64,000 bases of DNA from Nitrospira sp. (lineage in GTDB: Bacteria; Nitrospirota; Nitrospiria; Nitrospirales; Nitrospiraceae). Position numbers and translations under genes: made by a program. The notes beneath the pieces are model-generated. The model worked only from the letters and a program-made list of their open reading frames with translations. It was not told the origin of the DNA and did not search any database. The first letter of the stretch is position 1, and each line of letters begins with the position of its first letter. Below are positions 8,847 to 18,070 of the stretch, piece after piece. The stretch lies in contig CP126121.1 in assembly GCA_030123625.1 (NCBI GenBank), forward strand, positions 3,388,179 to 3,452,178, written 5' to 3'.

Positions 8847-10532
8847 ATGAACGGATCATTCTCCATCACACCGACGTTTGACGCAGAATGGGGTTGTCAG
8901 ACTTCTCGATACACACATCGTATAACGCTCCTTCTGGCTCTTCTAGTTAGCGGAGCGATTCTAGCTATTCAGTTCCCTATATTCATTTACTCTCCTGATG
9001 GATCGTTCCATACCGCTAAAATACTACGAGTTACGCAAGGAGACTACTTTAGCGATCCCTTTACCGGCGTGGAAACGATTTATCCCTCGCTTTTTCACAT
9101 ATTCTACGGACTTATTAAGTGTGCTATTGGATTCAATTCCATTCAAATTATTCAAGTAATTGTCTTGGTTGACTTTCTCGCCTTGTTTGCTGCCTTTTAT
9201 TACTGCGCGACTGCCTTTCTCCAGAATGCTGAAGAGGCGAGCCTCTGTGTGCTGTCTCTCTCATTGGTAATCTATGCACCGACGAGTCATTATATTCTAC
9301 TTCCGGAGCCGTCGAGCTTCTCCTTCGTATTTGTTCTTCTTAGCATCGGAGCGCTGTATCGCTATGCCATGCATTCCAGCGCAGGCTACCTCATCCTCGG
9401 CAGTCTGACGGGAAGCCTTGCCGTTAATATATGGTGGCCAAATTTCTTTTCTTTCTTAGCGATAGTGGTAGTACTCGCCTACCACCTACTCAGAAACAGA
9501 AAACCTCCAGCGCTTCATGTGGCCATATTCATCTTTGCATCGTTGGTTCCATGTATGCACACGGCTTGGCACTTATATAGTATTCGGGACATCTTCCCGT
9601 ACTATTTTTCTGGCACAACGAGGCAGGGGCATGTAGCAGTCTATGATATTTTAATTTCCTGGATTGTTACGTTCTTGACCAAAGGGAATCTCCCATTCAT
9701 GCACCACATGAATTTGTGGGATCCATCAGAAGCATCGAGTCGGACCACCAATTTACTGGCAAGTGGAACAAGACGGCTGCATGCCATAGCGAGTGCCATT
9801 CATTATTTTGTCTTGGTGATGCCTTTCAATTTTTTCTTGGTAGCGTTCGCTATTGTAAATCTGTTTCAGAAGGAAACGACGACGATGTGCCCTCGGCTTG
9901 GCTTGCTTCGGACGCTGGCAATGGGAGGCTTCGCTGTATTACTATGCTCCAGTATGGTCTTATTCCTTGATAATGACGTGGGGAAGGTGCGAAGGGTTCA
10001 CTTTATTATCTCCATTATGTTCCTACTGTTCGCCTTTGCGACTGCTCCGGTCGTCGTTCATTCAGTCTGGTTGCAAAAGTCGATCTTGTACATAAAGGTA
10101 GCAGCGATTTGTGCACTTGCATACACGGTAGTGTATTCACCACGTCTGTTCACGAGCAAGCTGCCTGAACCTGACAATGCGATCATTCAATTTATTGGTT
10201 CCATTCCAGATCGAAATCATCAGCGAATATTTATGTTTGGAGATGGTCTACGAAGGGTGGCACCGTTCGTTAGGCTGCAAAGTTTTGTCGAGCTAAACCA
10301 AGGGAAATATTACCATCAAGACCCACATACTGCTTTCGACCTTTATCAGGATTTTATGATCATGAAAGAGAAAAGCAATGGATGGAAGAGTGTGGCCCGT
10401 GAGAAGAACATCAAATGGATTATTTTGAGGACTTCTGAGGCCGCAGAATTGGAAATGCTCAGGAGATATGAGAGTGATGGCGTTCTGCAGTACAAAAACC
10501 GCGATTGGGCTGCCTTGGAACTAAATCTTTAG
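8847..10532 (+). CDS. Polytopic membrane protein, probable GT-C-type glycosyltransferase
   Basis: This 561-residue protein has roughly ten hydrophobic segments (for example LLLALLVSGAILAIQFPIF near the start and a cluster at 310-430) and a soluble C-terminal domain. The first loop contains SPDGSFHTAKILRV with an early Asp and His, and the final domain ends WAALELNL, as is common in GT-C-fold integral membrane glycosyltransferases. No named family was recognised with certainty. Its neighbours are GtrB-like and GtrA-like genes (12012, 13616), so it is a candidate for the enzyme that moves a sugar from polyprenyl phosphate to the glycan outside the inner membrane. It is bracketed by two decayed IS3 copies. 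Confidence 0.65.
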   Translation: MNGSFSITPTFDAEWGCQTSRYTHRITLLLALLVSGAILAIQFPIFIYSPDGSFHTAKILRVTQGDYFSDPFTGVETIYPSLFHIFYGLIKCAIGFNSIQIIQVIVLVDFLALFAAFYYCATAFLQNAEEASLCVLSLSLVIYAPTSHYILLPEPSSFSFVFVLLSIGALYRYAMHSSAGYLILGSLTGSLAVNIWWPNFFSFLAIVVVLAYHLLRNRKPPALHVAIFIFASLVPCMHTAWHLYSIRDIFPYYFSGTTRQGHVAVYDILISWIVTFLTKGNLPFMHHMNLWDPSEASSRTTNLLASGTRRLHAIASAIHYFVLVMPFNFFLVAFAIVNLFQKETTTMCPRLGLLRTLAMGGFAVLLCSSMVLFLDNDVGKVRRVHFIISIMFLLFAFATAPVVVHSVWLQKSILYIKVAAICALAYTVVYSPRLFTSKLPEPDNAIIQFIGSIPDRNHQRIFMFGDGLRRVAPFVRLQSFVELNQGKYYHQDPHTAFDLYQDFMIMKEKSNGWKSVAREKNIKWIILRTSEAAELEMLRRYESDGVLQYKNRDWAALELNL

Positions 10533-10702
10533 TCCTTACGCGCAATCGAGGAATCAGGCATATGGCTCTTCTTGCGAAAATCTTCCCCGGTTCATGATCT
10601 GCAGTCAGCTAGTAAGTCCATGGTAGCTATTGCAGTAAAGGGAAATTCAAAGATGGGCGATAGTTCTCCGATGTCAGAGACACATGTATAAAGAGGAACA
10701 GG

Positions 10703-11011
10703 ATGAGGTCAGAGGACAGCATAACTATCAAAACCAGATGGCGGTACACGGAAGAATTTAAGGTAGCTGTCCCGTTGGCTCGCTACGCGGCGACTGTTGC
10801 CCAGGTAGCCCGGAACCTCGGCATCGCCGATCATCTGGGCTACCGCTGGCGGGCGGAGCAGTAACAGGCACAGAGCCACGGTAACACATGTGAGTCGAGG
10901 CGCGCGGAACACGAGGAGCTGGGGCGACTGAGACGAGAACATGCGACAGTGAAACAGGAGCGAGATTGTTTACAACGTGCAGCGGCGTTCTTCGCACGGG
11001 AGTCGCAATGA
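10703..11011 (+). pseudogene. IS3 orfA with in-frame stop
   Basis: It reads MRSEDSITIKTRWRYTEEFK, then VAQVARNLGIADHLGYRW, and hits an in-frame TAA at about 10862. The zipper region (LGRLRREHATVKQERDCL) continues after it. The final TGA overlaps the orfB ATG at 11008. It is homologous to the orfA at 7510. Confidence 0.78.
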
Positions 11012-11872
11012 GATACCGAGTGATTCAGCAGTACGACCGTCGCTATCCCATTCGCCTGATGTGCCGCGCCATGGCGGTCTCGCTAGCAGGCTATTCTGCG
11101 TGGCGTGCCCGACCCGAGGGTGCCCGAGCGGCGACCAATCGGGTGCTCTGGACCGAGATTCAGCAGCTCCACCGGGAGAGTCGCCAGATCTACGGCAGGC
11201 CCCGGATTTGGCAGGTTCTCCCACGCACAGGGTCATGGGGCGGTGAACATTGTGTGGCGCGACTCATGCGGTACAATGGTCTTCGAGCTAAGACGGTTCC
11301 GAAATGGCGGCCGACCACACAGTCAGCGCATCCGTTCCCCGGAGCTACCAATCAGCTGAACCGGCAGTTTACGGTTGCGGTTCTTAATCAGGTATGGGCC
11401 GCAGATCTCACGTATATCTGGACTCTAGAGGGCTGGTTCTATCTAGCGGTTCTGCTGAATCTCTATTCCCTAGCCGTGGTGGGGTGGGCTAGGGAGGCAC
11501 GGCTCAAGGGGGAGTTGTCGCAACGGGCTTTGCACATGGCGTTGCAGTATCGGCACCCGAAGCCAGATCTACTCAACCATTCCAATCGCGGGAGTCACAG
11601 TATGCGGCCACGGCCTACCAGCAGCAATTGCAGGCCGCGGGCATGACCGGAAGTATGTCTCGTCGAGAGAACTGTTGTGACAACGCCTGCGTTGAGAGTT
11701 TCTTCGGCACGTTGAAGCGGGACATGATTCCTCATCGCCAGTACCGGACACGGGAGGAAGCCAAGCAGGAGATCTTTGAATATCTCGAAGTGTTTATCAT
11801 CGGCAGCGCCGCCACTCGACCCTCGGCTATCAGTCGCCAGCGGAATTTGAAGCAAGGGTGGCACTTGCGTAA
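11008..11872 (+). pseudogene. IS3 orfB transposase, frameshifted, second Asp lost
   Basis: The frame is open from MRYRVIQQYDRRYPIR through the first catalytic Asp (VWAADLTYIW). The second Asp position reads VLLNLYS (Asn), whereas copy 1 has VLLDLYS. The frame shifts around 11580-11630, after HSNRGSHS. The remainder (SRRENCCDNACVESFFGTLK) is in another frame and there is a further shift before the C-terminus. It is inactive by both frame loss and a catalytic substitution. Confidence 0.8.
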
Positions 11873-12011
11873 CCCTGTGTCCATGGAATTAGGGGAAGAT
11901 CAGGGCTAACAATACGCTCTTTTGCCGGAGCTTCTTCCGTTGTCACCTCAATACACAACATATCAAAGGGCTCAATAATAGAGATAGCAGAGCTATCATA
12001 GGTAGGAACTA

Positions 12012-13019
12012 ATGAGTGATCTTGGTAAGCTTGCAATAATAATCCCTTGTTACAACGAGCAGGAAGTTCTTCCTGAAACGTGCAAGAGGATACGTTCCGT
12101 AATCGACCAGCTTATATCTCTCAAAAAAATATCCAGCGGCAGTAGAGTGTTCTTTGTTGATGACGGAAGCAAGGACCGCACATGGTCGCTGATTGAGCAA
12201 TTGGCTGCAGCGGATCCACACATCGCTGGGATTAAGCTCTCGCGAAACAGAGGACATCAAAATGCCTTGATTGCTGGTCTATTTACCGCCGATGGTGATG
12301 CCATTGTAAGCATTGACGCTGATCTCCAGGATGATGTTAATGCCATCGAGATCATGGTGGACAAGTTTATCGGCGGCGCTGAGATCGTCTATGGCGTTCG
12401 AAATCGACGCGAATCCGATACCGCGATTAAACGTATTACGGCAGAATGGTTTTACAGAATGCTAAGTGCTCTGGGTGCAGAATCGATTTATAACCATGCG
12501 GATTATCGGCTGATGAGTCGGCGTGTGGTCGAATGTATGAAGCAATATCCAGAGGTCAATCTGTACTTACGAGGCATTGTCCCTCTAATCGGGTTCAGGT
12601 CCGAAGTCGTGTGCTATGACCGAATTGGCCGATTTGCAGGTGAGTCCAAGTATCCGTTGAGGAAAATGGTTGCGTTGGCTCTGGATGCAGTCACCTCGTT
12701 TTCTGTCGTGCCACTGCGAATAATTACCTACACCGGTTTCTTCGTCTTCGCTGCTAGCATGATTGTGACTATCTGGGCTTTATGGGTAAAAATATTCACA
12801 GATGAGGCGGTGCCCGGATGGACTTCAACTGTATTGCCTATGTATTTGCTTGGTGGCATCCAAATTTTGTGCATCGGTGTGATCGGGGAGTATCTTGGGA
12901 AAACCTATATAGAAATTAAATCACGACCGCGTTTTTTTATAGAGAAAATAATTGCTCTAGAACGAAATTTCACACCTCGAAGCGACGCTACCGGGCGAAA
13001 CACTCTTGCTCATGAATGA
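12012..13019 (+). CDS. Family 2 glycosyltransferase, GtrB/ArnC-like polyprenyl-phosphate glycosyltransferase
   Basis: This 335-residue protein has a GT-A fold start (KLAIIIPCYNEQEVLP), VDDGSKDRTW, the metal motif VSIDADLQDD near residues 97-106, and two C-terminal membrane helices (about 230-262 and 275-300). The helices are followed by the GEYLGKTYIEIKSRPRFF signature typical of GtrB/DPM1-like enzymes. These enzymes load a hexose onto undecaprenyl phosphate at the cytoplasmic face. The GtrA-like flippase gene lies about 0.6 kb downstream, with a dead methyltransferase gene between. The RBS GGTAGGAAC precedes the ATG. Confidence 0.9.
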   Translation: MSDLGKLAIIIPCYNEQEVLPETCKRIRSVIDQLISLKKISSGSRVFFVDDGSKDRTWSLIEQLAAADPHIAGIKLSRNRGHQNALIAGLFTADGDAIVSIDADLQDDVNAIEIMVDKFIGGAEIVYGVRNRRESDTAIKRITAEWFYRMLSALGAESIYNHADYRLMSRRVVECMKQYPEVNLYLRGIVPLIGFRSEVVCYDRIGRFAGESKYPLRKMVALALDAVTSFSVVPLRIITYTGFFVFAASMIVTIWALWVKIFTDEAVPGWTSTVLPMYLLGGIQILCIGVIGEYLGKTYIEIKSRPRFFIEKIIALERNFTPRSDATGRNTLAHE

Positions 13020-13022
13020 AGC

Positions 13023-13610
13023 AAGTTTGACAAATTTGTTGACGAATATCGATCTTTACATGCCGAGAATATTGCAATTTCTGGTGAGACGCCGGATTAT
13101 TTTGCGGATTACAAGATCAAGGATCTTGCAGAAGAATATCTGAGATGCGGTGTCAAGGCAAACGGTGGCCCCACAGTCTTAGATTTCGGCGCAGGCTTCG
13201 GATCATCAGTCCATTCGTCCGAAAACATCTCTTCGGTGCGTGGTTGATCTGTCTGGACGTTTCGACCAAGAGCCTCACAATTGGAAAATGTCGCTTTCGA
13301 GGTGAGGCTCAATTTGTGCAGTTCGATGGAGCCAACATTCCATTTCCTGGTGCGAGCTTCGGCATCGTATTTGCCGCTTGCGTGTTTCACCACATTAACC
13401 ATTGACGGTAAGAACGGCAGAGACTGCCCATTCGACGAAAACGCTAGATTTATACCTGCGCCAGATATGTGTAGACGAATCGCTGCGGCAGGCTTCAGTG
13501 AGATGCGGATTCGCTATCGGAGCTTTTTCCTGCGATGGTTGCGTGCGTTGCGCCTGCTTGAAAACAAATCACCTGGTTGCCGCTAGTGGGTACAATACTA
13601 CGTGATTGTG
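13023..13610 (+). pseudogene. Degraded class I SAM methyltransferase
   Basis: The first frame reads KFDKFVDEYRSLHAENIA, then VLDFGAGFGSSV (motif I). After about 13205 the same protein continues in another frame (PFVRKHLFGAWLICLDVS, then FPGASFGIVFAACVFHHINH). It resumes downstream after a deletion as RDCPFDENARFIPAPDMCRR and IAAAGFSEMRIRYRSFF. At least two frameshifts and the loss of the central region make it non-functional. It lies between the gtrB-like and gtrA-like genes, so the module originally carried a methyltransferase. Confidence 0.85.
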
Positions 13611-13615
13611 ATCAA

Positions 13616-14026
13616 ATGATTTGGCGGGAGCAGACGAAGACCTTAGTCAAGTTTGCTATCGTTGGAGTTGCAAACACACTTGTTGGATTATGCTCTATAT
13701 ATCTGTGTAAGTGGCTGCTGAGTTTTGGTGATGTGCTGGCAAATGCCTGTGGCTATTCGCTTGGATTGGCTCTCAGCTTTTTTCTCAATCGCAGATGGAC
13801 ATTTAGACATTCCGGACCGCTAATTCCATCGCTCCTTCGATTCCTCTTAATTTTTATGCTGGCGTACATGAGTAATCTGGCGACTGTGTTAGCTCTAATA
13901 AATGCAATAGGTATCGATCCTTATTATGCACAGGCAGGTGGAATCTTGCCATACACCGTGATTTTCTTTTTTGGCGGCCGTTTTGTAGCATTTAGGCCGT
14001 ACTCGATTAGAGCAGATTTACGATAG
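13616..14026 (+). CDS. GtrA-like flippase family protein
   Basis: This 136-residue protein starts at the ATG at 13616. An in-frame TTG at 13577 lies inside the methyltransferase remnant and has no good RBS. Four hydrophobic helices are visible, with the GtrA pattern LVKFAIVGVANTLVGL at the N-terminus, a central SLGLALSFFLNRRWTF and a final TVIFFFGGRFVAF. GtrA proteins are thought to flip polyprenyl-phosphate sugars made by GtrB. The GtrB-like partner is at 12012 and a candidate GT-C acceptor enzyme at 8847. Confidence 0.87.
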   Translation: MIWREQTKTLVKFAIVGVANTLVGLCSIYLCKWLLSFGDVLANACGYSLGLALSFFLNRRWTFRHSGPLIPSLLRFLLIFMLAYMSNLATVLALINAIGIDPYYAQAGGILPYTVIFFFGGRFVAFRPYSIRADLR

Positions 14027-14635
14027 AACTACTTATTTATGCCTATAGATATAGATGATTAACTACGGGATAACGAACGCCTAGAGGTATTCTGCTCCTT
14101 GTGCCGTAAAAACTTATGAGGCTCTTCCGGAAATCGTATGGGTCCAAACATATAGCGTTGCCCGTTTAGGACGTCGGAGTCGATCACATGGAACTTGTAG
14201 CATCTATTCGGCTGCCGTTCGGTTCTGTACTGATCCGAGAATCCAGCGACACAGCATGATTGATTATTCAACCGTGCCGAGGGTTAAAGGCCGCTGCTAA
14301 TTCCAGTACTCATGAAAAACAGCCGTCCGCGAAGACGGCCTAAACACAAGATGTAGAGCAACCTGCTCAAAACCGAAAGAGCCCAACTGCGATTTCTCTG
14401 ATCACCCGAAGATCGGCTCCTCCTAGACCGTGTTCATTGCTCCTGCGGTTTTTCAGGCCGAAGTGATGATGAGGCATATCTATGAATCAATATGGTCAGT
14501 ATGGTACATGAGCCTGTCCGGATCATGTAATAATTGGCTCCCAGCGACGTATTTTGGTAACGAATGACTCCTTTGTGAAATGAGCCAGAGGGATGTGTGT
14601 TCTGCTGGCACAGAGGCCGGAGAAAAGGAACAATA
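14027..14635. other. Intergenic region, no supported gene
   Basis: These 609 bases separate the gtrA-like gene from the metallo-beta-lactamase-fold gene. The only notable structure is a GC-rich hairpin at 14322-14339. A 70-codon minus-strand frame at 14059-14271 lacks a recognisable family or a good RBS. I see no promoter that I would defend. Confidence 0.6.
14312..14340 (-). terminator. Possible intrinsic terminator (minus-strand reading)
   Basis: GCCGTC at 14322-14327 pairs with GACGGC at 14334-14339 across a six-base loop. On the minus strand the stem is followed by TGTTTTTC. The shape is terminator-like, but no minus-strand gene is evident to its right, so it may be a relic or a symmetric hairpin ending the gtrA transcript. 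Confidence 0.35.
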
Positions 14636-15988
14636 ATGAAAGTGACAATGCTCTCCCATGCTTCGGTTTTGATCGAGGGAGGCCCTATTGTCATCTGCGC
14701 AGATCCTTGGTTCTTTGGTGATGCATTCAACGAATCCTGGTCGTTGCTCTGTGAACCTGCGATGCTTCCGACCGGACTTCAAGGCGTCACACATATCTGG
14801 ATTTCCCATGAGCATCCGGATCACCTTCACTTTCCAACTCTTAAGGCTATACCGGATGAACAAAAATCCCAAATCACTCTTTTATACCAAGAACATTTTT
14901 CGTCACGGATGTTCCGAGCACTAGGCAACCTTGGGTTCCGTACAGTTGTCGAGCTGCCACTTGCCCGCTGGTATCATGTCGGTAATGAGACCTCTGTCTT
15001 GTGTTGCTCGGTTGGAACAATCGATTCACTTCTGGCAGTACGGTCAAGAGGTGTCACAGTGCTCAATATGAATGACTGCGTGTTAAGTCACGTTGCCGCC
15101 AAGGCGCTATCTAAATGGATTGGACCAATAGACGTACTGCTGACACAGTTCTCGATTGCAGGTTGGGTAGGGAATCCCAACGAAGTAGACGTGACGGAGA
15201 AGCATATGGTCATCGAGCGTATGCAACATTATGCTGATGCGTTTCAGCCCAAAATGGTCATCCCCTTTGCGAGTTTTGTCTATTTTAGTCACGATGAGAA
15301 CCGGTATATGAATAAATGGGTCAATACGCCTGATTATGTGTGTGAACAACTGAAGGATGTGAAATCGAAAGTGCAGTTTCTATACAACGGTGATACTTGG
15401 TCTAGCAAAGATGGATTTTCTTTAAATGGGGATCCCCTGGAGCGTTATAGAAGAGACTTTCAGGCAATCCCCGACCGTTCCTTTACCGCTCATCCATCAT
15501 CATTACTGGAAGAAATTCTTGAACTTGGTAGGAAGCTGGTCAAAAACGTGCGTGCGGCTTTTCCCAACATCGTTGTGAGGTTGGCCGCTCCCATTCATTT
15601 CTATGTTGTGGACCTCGGGACCGCCTTACGGTTTGACCTTTCTGGGGGAGTAGTGGAAATCGACCAACGGTTGAGGAAAGAGTGTGATATGGCATTGGGT
15701 TCTCAGGCCCTTTGGTACGCGTTCAAGTTTCCATGGGGGTTTGGGACTTTGGATGTGTCCGGTCGATATGAGATTATCAATCCGCAAATGAACCGAAGGG
15801 CTATGTACCTTTGCCATCTGTATAGTACCGACCTGAGTTTCAAGAAGATATTTCATCGTGCCAGAGAGGGACGGGTCTGGAGGTTCCTATGGAGCAAGCG
15901 ACACGAACTTCTCGATAGGCTGATCAAGGGACGACAAGGTACGTATTATCGGTCTGGGAGTGAAGGTAGCAGGGGGTCTGTTGGATAA
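14636..15988 (+). CDS. Metallo-beta-lactamase-fold protein (UlaG/hydroxylase-like)
   Basis: This 450-residue protein starts at the ATG at 14636, with AAAAGGAAC upstream. The fold's start MKVTMLSHASVLIEGG and the metal motif WISHEHPDHLH (HxHxDH-type, near residue 56-66) are clear, with VLNMNDCVLS and later an FASFVYFSHDEN block. The architecture, an MBL-fold N-terminus followed by a 150-residue alpha/beta tail, resembles UlaG-like and CMP-sialic-acid-hydroxylase-like proteins found in polysaccharide loci. No Rieske motif is visible. The substrate is unknown. Its position in the sugar locus suggests modification or hydrolysis of a sugar intermediate. Confidence 0.75.
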   Translation: MKVTMLSHASVLIEGGPIVICADPWFFGDAFNESWSLLCEPAMLPTGLQGVTHIWISHEHPDHLHFPTLKAIPDEQKSQITLLYQEHFSSRMFRALGNLGFRTVVELPLARWYHVGNETSVLCCSVGTIDSLLAVRSRGVTVLNMNDCVLSHVAAKALSKWIGPIDVLLTQFSIAGWVGNPNEVDVTEKHMVIERMQHYADAFQPKMVIPFASFVYFSHDENRYMNKWVNTPDYVCEQLKDVKSKVQFLYNGDTWSSKDGFSLNGDPLERYRRDFQAIPDRSFTAHPSSLLEEILELGRKLVKNVRAAFPNIVVRLAAPIHFYVVDLGTALRFDLSGGVVEIDQRLRKECDMALGSQALWYAFKFPWGFGTLDVSGRYEIINPQMNRRAMYLCHLYSTDLSFKKIFHRAREGRVWRFLWSKRHELLDRLIKGRQGTYYRSGSEGSRGSVG

Positions 15989-16276
15989 TACGTGGTTTAT
16001 ATATGCCAGTATTTAAACCGATTGAGCAGCTGGCGGTGTCGCAAACCTTGGCCTCATTCCAGGACAATCTCTTAGCAAGGGCAGAAAGCTTTTTCGATGC
16101 CCTTTTCTTGTAACGTAGGGTGTACCGCTCACGATTTCTTGGACACGGTTGTTGCCGTATTTGGCCTGACCGGTGAGTCGCAGGGGTCGTCGATCATCGC
16201 TCCTGGGCCAACGGTGTGCGTCGTGTGTTGAGGGGGCCCTGCCCACAAAGCCTCCACGGCTCGACGATCGACCTCC

Positions 16277-17172
16277 TCATGCGGCCTCCGGCGTAACCAG
16301 CAGGTCCCGACGGACCTGCGCCGGTGAGCGGAACCCATGCCGCTCGACGAGCCACTGCGTATTATAGAGACGGAGCCAGTCGTGCAGAGCGAGACGGAGC
16401 TCCTCCACCGTCTGGAACGTGCGCACCCATAAGAGCTGCTCTTTGAGCGTCCGAATGAACCGCTCCGCCACGCCATTGCCTTCCGGGGCACGGACAAACG
16501 CCGGACTCGACGTAACCCCGAGAAACCGGAGTTCGGCCTGGACATCGTCACTCATATATTGACTGCCATGAGCATGCCGCACCTGTAGGCCCGTCGCAAT
16601 GCCGGCGGAGACGGCGCCGAACTGCTGGCGCACGCCTTGACGAATCGGCTCCAAGGCCTCGAAGCGGGTGGCCCGCTTCGCCGCATGGATGCCGATCCCT
16701 TCGAGCGTGCAATGATCCACGCCGACGAACACTGTGACGGGCCCATCTTGCAGCGTCACCGTGCTGGTCGCATCGGTGCCCCACATCTGATTCGGGCGCT
16801 CGGTCGTGATCGTGCCATCATGGACCCGCGGCCCCACGACGCGCAGCACTCGGCTGGGAGCCAAGAGGTTGGCCTGCCGCATGAGTCGTAGCACACGGGG
16901 TTTGGACGTGCGAATCCCCTGTGCCCGCAGCCGCGCCCAGACTTTGCGATGTCCTTCCCCGAGAAACGGTGAGGTGGCCAGCACCTGCCGGATAGGCCGG
17001 TCAAGACCTCATCGGTGTACGAGGTCTTGGGACCGCGCTTGGCGAGCGTGGCCGGAGGCGCCTTGGCGCGGGTGCGCTGCTGATAGCACGTTGACCGGCT
17101 CAGGTCCCATTCCTGACAGACGCGGACCACACCATACGGACGTTGTGTAGAAGGCGACATGGTGTGGCTCAT
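16277..17172 (-). pseudogene. IS3-like orfB transposase, frameshifted
   Basis: The start is the ATG at 17172, overlapping the orfA TGA by four bases. The N-terminus reads MSHTMSPSTQRPYGVVRVCQ and runs in frame to TDEVLTGL, then shifts near 16990. The main part continues as SPFLGEGHRKVWARLRAQG, the rve core MWGTDATSTVTLQDG, FVGVDHCTLEGIGIHA and the late catalytic EGNGVAERFIRTLKEQ. All three acidic residues survive but are separated from the N-terminal domain by the shift. Confidence 0.82.
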
Positions 17173-17236
17173 CGCGTCGACCTCCCGGTGGCCAAAGGGA
17201 CACCACCTCGTAACCGCTGGACGGCCTCTCGCGATA

Positions 17237-18070
17237 GAACCTATCTCAAAATTGCCTGAGCAGCATGGTGATGGATGCGAGTTGCACAAAGCCCAGGAAA
17301 TTCGTGGCGTAGTATTCCCAGCGAATCAGTAGCCGGCGCTTCCATTGCAGCCAGGCAAAGAACCGTTCGACAAGCCAGCGGCGTTGGTAGCGCCGCAGAT
17401 GGCGGCCGTCTTGGGTCTTGAGCTTGCGAGTGGACCGATGAGGCGCGATCATATTCACGCCGTCCTGCTGAAGATCCTCATCAAGCCGATCGCTGTCATA
17501 CGCGCGATCGCCGATCAAGTGCTCAGGCTTGGCTTCCAGCATGTAGAAGTTAAAACTGAGTTGGACCAACGTGACCTCATGATGATTGGCCGCATGCGTG
17601 CTCACCGAGAGCGGCAACCCATGACGATCCACAATCGCGAGGATCTTGACGCCTTTGCCCCGGCGGGTGGGGCCGATTTCCTCGCCCCCTCCCTTGGCTG
17701 CCGCAAACGTGGCATCGATGAAGCTCTCGCGCTCGTCAAGCGCGCCTTCGTCGCGCAGCGTATTGGCCAACTGGGTAAGAATCTGGCGCAGCACCTCGCG
17801 TTCGCACCATTGTTGAAACCGGCGATGTACTGTTTTGTAGTTGGGATAACACTGCGGCAGCATGTGCCACTGCGCACCGGTGTTCAAAATCCACAGCACG
17901 GCCTCGAGAATGCTGCGTGCTGGGATCGGCTTGCGGCCCGGACGGCTTTCCGGGAGGTGTTCTTCGGGAAAATGTTCTCGAATCCGCTCCCATTGGTCGT
18001 CGCGCAGTCGCAACATGCGGGCGCATTATAGAGAGTTTTTTCATCGACACAACCATTTTGAGATAGGTTC
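17237..18070 (-). mobile_element. Complete IS5-family element nested in IS3 orfA
   Basis: The terminal inverted repeats GAACCTATCTCAAAATTG (17237-17254) and CCATTTTGAGATAGGTTC (18053-18070) match at 17 of 18 positions. The flanking dinucleotide TA is duplicated (17235-17236 and 18071-18072). The 834-base element contains one intact transposase gene. Removing it with one TA copy joins the two parts of the host orfA in frame, which proves the insertion point. Confidence 0.93.
17246..18016 (-). CDS. IS5-family transposase (intact)
   Basis: This 256-residue DDE transposase begins MLRLRDDQWERIREHFPE and has the PIPARSILEAVLWILNTGAQW block. The first catalytic Asp is in ESFIDATFAAAKGGG, the second in LIGDRAYDSD (about residues 167-176) and the Glu-containing C-terminal motif is RRWLVERFFAWLQW. 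The reading frame fills the element and has no damage, so this copy could still be mobile. Confidence 0.92.
   Translation of the reverse strand: MLRLRDDQWERIREHFPEEHLPESRPGRKPIPARSILEAVLWILNTGAQWHMLPQCYPNYKTVHRRFQQWCEREVLRQILTQLANTLRDEGALDERESFIDATFAAAKGGGEEIGPTRRGKGVKILAIVDRHGLPLSVSTHAANHHEVTLVQLSFNFYMLEAKPEHLIGDRAYDSDRLDEDLQQDGVNMIAPHRSTRKLKTQDGRHLRRYQRRWLVERFFAWLQWKRRLLIRWEYYATNFLGFVQLASITMLLRQF

Larger units (their letters stand above)
10659..11902 (+). mobile_element. Decayed IS3-family element, copy 2
   Basis: Same family and orientation as the element at 7467-8575. The orfA/orfB layout, start context and right terminal repeat (AATTAGGGGAAGATCA ending at 11902) match. The left end is badly eroded: only a GATGTCAGAGACAC block near 10669-10682 aligns with the GATTTTACAGACAC of copy 1. 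This copy keeps the orfB 3' block that copy 1 has lost. The left boundary is approximate. Confidence 0.75.

Noticed and set aside
7467..11902. Functional composite transposon
   Set aside because: Both IS3 copies are dead and have different lesions, and no outer target duplication is visible. Only a fossil relation is considered.
14059..14271. 70-codon minus-strand frame
   Set aside because: No RBS, no recognisable motif, and the terminator-like hairpin lies outside it. Treated as intergenic.
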